The notes beneath the pieces are model-generated. The model saw only the letters and a program-made list of their open reading frames with translations, was not told where the DNA came from and searched no databases. The position numbers and the translations under genes are program-made. Positions 5,587-13,645 of a DNA stretch of 13,645 nucleotides are shown here, one piece after another. This DNA is from Gammaproteobacteria bacterium (GTDB lineage: Bacteria > Pseudomonadota > Gammaproteobacteria > Pseudomonadales > Pseudohongiellaceae). How positions within the stretch are numbered: the stretch's first letter is position 1; the number at the start of each line of letters is the position of its first letter. Location of the stretch: NCBI GenBank assembly GCA_003556835.1, contig PWQG01000275.1, forward strand, positions 1-13,645, read 5' to 3'.

Positions 5587-5692
5587 TGCGCAAAGGTAAG
5601 CGAGTTTTCGAGCCGGAGTCGCGGGGGTGCCCGATCTAAATTGACTTTCCCAATGGCAGACTGGTTCGAGGCTGTTTGCTTACGAGACCCCG

Positions 5693-8600
5693 TCAATTGC
5701 CATTCTTTCTGAGTTTCCTGCGCGCCCGGTCTTGAATCTGGTGTTCTGGATCATCTACGAGCATTCGCAGGTACTGATTGATGTCGCTTGCACTCAGAAA
5801 GCGCGGCTCCAGAATTGCCATGGCATTGAAGCGAACAGCGCTATCTTTATTGCTCAACAAGTCCTTAACCCGAGCAACGTCCTCGGCAGGAAGACTAATG
5901 TCTTGTTGAAGAATCCAGCCGAGCGTCTGCGGAGACAAATGTGCCTTTTCAAGACTGTCGAGAAACTCGCCAAAATCCCGGCGATTCTGCATTATGCGTG
6001 CCTTTAATGCCTGCTTTCCTCGTTCGCGCACATCAGAACGCGTATCATCAAGCCACTCAATTACCTGCGGGAAGTCTGGCACTTCAATCTTTAGCCACGC
6101 ACCGACCAAGTGGGCTCGGGGGCTATCAGGCACAGCCCCGCTTTTGGCTGGATATGGCTCTTCGTGCTCCAGCCAATATTCTAAAGACGACTGGATCAGC
6201 GGGATCAATTCGAAGCGGCCATTGCTGGCAACATGTTCAACCAGCGCGGCAGCGGCGACGGCGTTTCCTACAAGCCTTGACGAGAGGCCATTCTTAAGAG
6301 CGTCAATGAGATCAGCGGATAGCTCTACATCAAGTTCCTGCAAGGCCCTAAACAGGTAATGAGCGCCCCCGACCAAATCCCTGTTGAGACGTTCGATGGT
6401 CATTCCAATGGCGATATCCTTCGGAAGTGCCGCAAGCAGACACCCTGCCGCCCACAACGAGTCACCCGAGCCGTACTCGTAAATCTTGGCAACGCACTTC
6501 TGCAGTCGGTACTGATCAAAACGCGCTTGAACGATGTTGCCGGCCATCCATACGACCCATTGCGAAGTATGGAAAAGAGCCTCCTCAACAAGGTCTTCGT
6601 CGAAAGGGATGCTTTTTACCAACGACCAATCGATATCCGGACAGTCGACTTGCTCAACGATGCTGAAAAATCTGTCTCCTCCGAGCCAACCAGCGTCCTC
6701 GTCCAGGTCTGCCAGTAGAAAAGCTTTTGCTGCAATGGCCTCCACTCGCAGCGCGGAGGTATCAATGCCGGTGAGCTCGGCCATCACACGAATAGTTTCG
6801 ATAACTGCCGCACGATCAAATTCCTTGGCCCACGCCCAACAATCTCCGACCGGCGTTTCCCACCATTTCGAAGCCTGCATAAATGCGCTGAGGTGCAAGA
6901 GAGTCGGTGGTTTCCCTTCGCTCGGTTCCGAAGTTCCCACCGCGCCGAGCGCATCGAGCATGAACAACTCTCCAGCTCTTCGCGCGTCCGTGAAACCATC
7001 CGGTACTTTGAATGAGCTCAGATTCCCAAAATCATATTCGATACGATACGGCCAGTTTTGTGCAGCGATCAGCTCTTCGGCCTTGGTCTTGAAGCTTAGC
7101 GTATCGAAACGCGTGTCATTCAGAACTTTAGGGATCAGCTCATGCGAAATGTCCCTGCTGGCTCGCTTGTAAATCTGCACGCAAGCCTCAAGCACGAAAC
7201 TCTCCCTCAGCTCGGAACCTTCGCCTCGACTCAAGACAATGCCGCCTCCCAAACTCTGGGTCAAGCCCGTTCCGACGTGCTTCATACTGTCTTCCAGCAG
7301 GGCCAACAATTCTTGAACTTCGAAATGCTCCCAACCTGCCTTCAGGAGGCAATGCCACGCGATTAAACGAGACCATGGCTGCTTAGAATCTTTCCATGCA
7401 ACTGCACACTTGGCGAGCTCAGTTGGATATCGCTCCGTGCATTCTGCCAATGGCAAAGCGAGCGCGTAGGCATCCTGTCGGTCCTCTCCTGCAACGACAG
7501 AAAACGCATCATTAAGAATGCGCTCGCGTAGTTTGACACTGACTTCTGGTTCGGCCTTGGCCACAATGAGCACGACATCGATTAGCTTAAGATGCCAGTT
7601 GCGATCCTTCTCATGAAGCTCGACAAACAACTCCGCAACCAGATTGCCAAGCCCCAATCGACCGGCAAATCTCAAGACATTATCCCACTCGGGAGCGCCC
7701 AGTGCGGAACGAATTTCCGGAAGCCCGTCGTTAGTTGTCAAGTAAGCGAGGTGGCGGGCAGCAAGGTATTCGCCAAAGCTCTTGATGACGAAGCAGTAGA
7801 CCTGCGTTAAGGCATGCCCAACCTTTTCCAGCAATCCCGCATCTTCGCAATATTCGAAATAGAGTTGGCAATTTTGCAGAGCTTGCAATTCATGCTCGCC
7901 CGAGATTGCGGTCCACTTCTTTGCGCAAGCCTCAACCATCTCACTGCTGGGCAGAAGTGGAGAGCGCGTAATGAGCCAGCCAACGAGAGCGAGAAAGCGC
8001 GTGAGAATTGGTTGGCTGGCTGGTTTGGAGCGAGAGCGTAAAGGAGCTCCATCGACGAGAGAAAAGACCTGGTCAAAAAGAGCCTCGCGTGTTCCACCGA
8101 GCGATTCTCCGCCCGAAAGAATCGCCGCGGCAAGTCCGATCATAAGGGGCGTTCGGCCTACGCTCTCCCTCAAAGGTTCATTCTTGACCTCCTTTTTGCA
8201 AATCTTCTCGTAGTCATCGTTTTCTTCATCCCCGCCCGTAATGGCCTGACAAAGCTGGGCTATATGATTTGCAGCATACGACGGATCCAACGGCAACAGA
8301 TCGTAGTGGCGCCAATCGAAAAAGTGGTTGACCAGATATCCGACTGGACGAGTGGTTACGAGCACGCGACTATCTGGATAACCCGTAGCGAAACGAGTGA
8401 TGCCATCTGCGATCTGCTCTTGCATATCGCCGCATTCATCCAGCCCATCGCCGAGCAGGAGCCAGTTGGAAAAACCGGACGAGCGCAGGCGCTGGGGTTT
8501 AAGCCCGCAGCCATCCAATCCGTGTTTGAAGATGGCATCTTCGAATGAAGCACCGTTTTTCATGTCGGCAGCCACAGTCCAGAGGCGCACCTTCAAAACA

Positions 8601-9724
8601 GGGATTTTGTCTTCAGCGTATCGACGGGCGATTCTCTTGAGGAGGGTCGTCTTCCCCATACCTGGCCCAGCGACAATGATGCCTCGTTTGACAAAACGCC
8701 CCAAGGTCTCAGGATTTAGGCTGTTTGCGCGCCGATCATTATCCGAAGGCGCGCGATGCCAGTTATGATAGGACTCTATTGCTGTCATTAAATCTTTGCT
8801 TTGTCGCGACTGCATGGATTTCGCAGTGCGCGCTTGAGCGGTGAGTTCGATCCAGTCCGTATCAACTTCTAGGCGCTTTGCGACACCGAAGATTGAGAAC
8901 GTTTCATTGGTCTGATGATTCCATCTGGACAGCTTGTCCAAGGAGCCAAGTGGTCCTGCACTGCCCTTCGCCGAAATACCGACACCGGCCCGCTGCAATA
9001 CCTCCGCGACTCTTGAGAGTGAGCAGCGCCCCCGTTGTTCAATCAGCATAGCGGCATCGTTCAGTAGAGCGGCCCAGGCGTGGTCAATCTGTTCGCCTGA
9101 TGAGCAAATATGGCCGAGCTCTCCCTTTGCAGCCTGAATGCCAGCGTGATCGTTCGCAAGGGCGGGGACTACTTGAATGGCGAGTTTCCTGCATATCAGC
9201 TCTTCACTGAGAGCGGCTTGCTGAAGCTTTGCCAGCAACGTTTTGCCGATGGCAGACAGGCCATCCCGCCGTCCGGATCCTATCCGCTGAATGTCGTTGG
9301 CAAGCTTATCGCGAATTGTACTGCTGCTATTGGGACATACGACCAATACGCCCCAATCACATTCTTGCTTGGCTATGCCATGAGCGAGGTCAAGCAGTGA
9401 TGTCCAAAGCCTTTCGGTAGCGGTGAGTCCCTTCTTTACTTGGACTTCAAGGCACTTTCGATCCGCCAAGGTGCAGGCCACATCATCACCTGGCCCTCCC
9501 GTTTCTGCGTCGACAGAGATAGGTACATCCTGACAATCGGGAAGCCAGCCCAGTGGGCGTCCACGCGCCATGTAAACATAGATCATGGAGGTAATTGCGA
9601 CCTGAAAATTTATCCCGCCTGCCGTGGCCGATCCCCCGGCGCTATGCTTCTTTTGATTTGTCGTCACAGGTTGCTTGCTTTCTTTGTCATGGGCTCTGGA
9701 AGCGGCACTTTTCTGTCGCAACAC
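5693..9724 (-). CDS. Bacterial NLR-like NACHT ATPase with N-terminal PD-(D/E)XK-type nuclease domain
   Basis: This is a protein of about 1343 aa. Residues 37-130 resemble Cap4/Mrr-like nucleases: GGINFQVAI, then GDD (79-81) and LEVQVKKGL, giving a D...ExQxK active site (E93, Q95, K97). A NACHT/STAND ATPase follows, with Walker A GPGMGKTT (353-360), Walker B WLLLGDGLDECG (421-432) and VTTRP (456-460). The remaining 850 residues are helical, and the last 110 look like HEAT repeats (SDVRERGKQALKARI, DSAVRFNAMAIL). By analogy with Avs and other bacterial NACHT defence proteins, the C-terminus would sense a phage component and the nuclease would then be activated. The start is uncertain: GTG 9724 lacks a ribosome-binding site, and GTG 9667 would still keep the GG-FQ motif. 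A weak -10 (TATAGT, 9747-9742) lies upstream. It is flanked by methyltransferase tails on both sides. No transmembrane segment is seen. Confidence 0.87.
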   Translation of the reverse strand: MLRQKSAASRAHDKESKQPVTTNQKKHSAGGSATAGGINFQVAITSMIYVYMARGRPLGWLPDCQDVPISVDAETGGPGDDVACTLADRKCLEVQVKKGLTATERLWTSLLDLAHGIAKQECDWGVLVVCPNSSSTIRDKLANDIQRIGSGRRDGLSAIGKTLLAKLQQAALSEELICRKLAIQVVPALANDHAGIQAAKGELGHICSSGEQIDHAWAALLNDAAMLIEQRGRCSLSRVAEVLQRAGVGISAKGSAGPLGSLDKLSRWNHQTNETFSIFGVAKRLEVDTDWIELTAQARTAKSMQSRQSKDLMTAIESYHNWHRAPSDNDRRANSLNPETLGRFVKRGIIVAGPGMGKTTLLKRIARRYAEDKIPVLKVRLWTVAADMKNGASFEDAIFKHGLDGCGLKPQRLRSSGFSNWLLLGDGLDECGDMQEQIADGITRFATGYPDSRVLVTTRPVGYLVNHFFDWRHYDLLPLDPSYAANHIAQLCQAITGGDEENDDYEKICKKEVKNEPLRESVGRTPLMIGLAAAILSGGESLGGTREALFDQVFSLVDGAPLRSRSKPASQPILTRFLALVGWLITRSPLLPSSEMVEACAKKWTAISGEHELQALQNCQLYFEYCEDAGLLEKVGHALTQVYCFVIKSFGEYLAARHLAYLTTNDGLPEIRSALGAPEWDNVLRFAGRLGLGNLVAELFVELHEKDRNWHLKLIDVVLIVAKAEPEVSVKLRERILNDAFSVVAGEDRQDAYALALPLAECTERYPTELAKCAVAWKDSKQPWSRLIAWHCLLKAGWEHFEVQELLALLEDSMKHVGTGLTQSLGGGIVLSRGEGSELRESFVLEACVQIYKRASRDISHELIPKVLNDTRFDTLSFKTKAEELIAAQNWPYRIEYDFGNLSSFKVPDGFTDARRAGELFMLDALGAVGTSEPSEGKPPTLLHLSAFMQASKWWETPVGDCWAWAKEFDRAAVIETIRVMAELTGIDTSALRVEAIAAKAFLLADLDEDAGWLGGDRFFSIVEQVDCPDIDWSLVKSIPFDEDLVEEALFHTSQWVVWMAGNIVQARFDQYRLQKCVAKIYEYGSGDSLWAAGCLLAALPKDIAIGMTIERLNRDLVGGAHYLFRALQELDVELSADLIDALKNGLSSRLVGNAVAAAALVEHVASNGRFELIPLIQSSLEYWLEHEEPYPAKSGAVPDSPRAHLVGAWLKIEVPDFPQVIEWLDDTRSDVRERGKQALKARIMQNRRDFGEFLDSLEKAHLSPQTLGWILQQDISLPAEDVARVKDLLSNKDSAVRFNAMAILEPRFLSASDINQYLRMLVDDPEHQIQDRARRKLRKNGN

Positions 9725-10184
9725 CAGATATGGATATAGAAACTATAACCGCCGTTTTTCGGCAATTCCATCGGTATCCGGCATCGTGGCAGGTTGATGT
9801 TGGACACCGATTGGACCCCGCAGAGGGTTGAGTCCCGGATTGGGTCCGGGACAGGATTCGCCCGATTTTGCCCTGTCTTGGCAAATCAGGCGGTAAAGCG
9901 ATCCCGATTTGGCCGGGATGGCGCCGGAGCTGGACGAGCCACGCCGGACAGCGCTGGCGCGAAGCGTGATCTGAAGTTGGTTTTCCAAGCCGAACAATCC
10001 TTTTCCCGGATTCGCGCACCCGAGTCAGCAGCAGCCGCAGGCGCGTGCTTTCCCGTCGGTTCCCGTTTTCCTCATTACACCGAGGCCTTAGGGGCGAAAT
10101 TCTCGTTGTGGCGGTTTTTTAACATCGGCGCGATCCGGTCCAATTGGCTCGGCGGACTGCGTCTTGAACAACTTGGCCGCACGC
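9725..10184. other. 460-bp spacer between the methyltransferase stop and the NLR gene
   Basis: No convincing gene is seen. It contains a perfect hairpin GTCCCGGA-TTGGG-TCCGGGAC (9832-9852), a smaller one GCCG-TTTTT-CGGC (9751-9763), and the right copy of the 14-bp direct repeat. Nothing resembling the methyltransferase tail is found in it. It should hold the NLR promoter and the methyltransferase terminator, but neither is clear; the large hairpin lacks a T-run on either strand. Confidence 0.5.
10002..10015. repeat. 14-bp direct repeat, right copy
   Basis: TTTCCCGGATTCGC, identical to 5573-5586 and in the same orientation. It lies about 280 bases upstream of the NLR start and about 170 bases from the methyltransferase stop. 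The pair brackets 4.4 kb that contain only the NLR gene and its upstream region. Confidence 0.45.

Positions 10185-13645
<3,461 letters not shown>

Noticed and set aside
4928..5593. Copy 2 as an independent 221-aa gene
   Set aside because: Homology to the methyltransferase stops at 5555. The extra N-terminal residues come from unrelated flank and the only start is a TTG without a ribosome-binding site, so I list it as a remnant.
9832..9852. Strong hairpin GTCCCGGA/TCCGGGAC as the methyltransferase terminator
   Set aside because: No T-run follows on either strand and it lies over 330 bases past the stop codon; kept only as a hairpin within the spacer entry.

Overview
The window is GC-rich and reads as a gammaproteobacterial accessory (defence) island. 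That guess rests on integron attC-like sites, an IS91-type transposase and the style of the toxin-antitoxin genes. No core gene, tRNA or rRNA is present, so the taxon stays open.

Layout, left to right: (1) the 3' part of an IS91-family HUH transposase, cut by the left edge, followed by about 600 bp without a gene. (2) An integron-like stretch: a good attC-like site (1269-1362), a parDE toxin-antitoxin pair on the minus strand, a weaker attC-like site (1953-2033) and an unrecognised 116-aa gene (2053-2403). No integrase is in view. (3) A minus-strand toxin-antitoxin-chaperone (TAC) operon: HigB-like toxin, HigA-like antitoxin and SecB-like chaperone, with a perfect palindrome at its start. (4) A broken fragment of a DNA methyltransferase 3' end (copy 3). 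(5) A plus-strand BrnT/BrnA-like toxin-antitoxin pair with two TGTATATACA operators and a terminator-like hairpin. (6) A second orphan methyltransferase 3' end (copy 2). (7) A 1343-codon NACHT protein of the bacterial NLR type, with an N-terminal PD-(D/E)XK-like nuclease domain and C-terminal HEAT-like helices. (8) A 460-bp spacer. (9) A large MmeI-like restriction-modification enzyme, intact at its 3' end (copy 1) and running off the right edge.

The most unusual structure is the array of three same-strand copies of the methyltransferase 3' end (10185-10815, 4928-5555, 3798-4018). The NLR lies between copies 1 and 2, and the BrnT/BrnA pair between copies 2 and 3. The TAC operon starts just beyond copy 3. 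This suggests that defence modules accumulated behind the restriction-modification gene by repeated recombination in its 3' end, each event leaving the old tail behind, as with displaced 'orphan' tips of Rhs/CdiA toxins. A 14-bp direct repeat (5573-5586 and 10002-10015) also brackets the NLR.

Functionally, the restriction enzyme would act on unmodified incoming DNA. The NLR would be a sensor-effector causing abortive infection. The three toxin-antitoxin modules would stabilise the island or add phage defence. These roles come from family knowledge and context; nothing in the sequence proves them.
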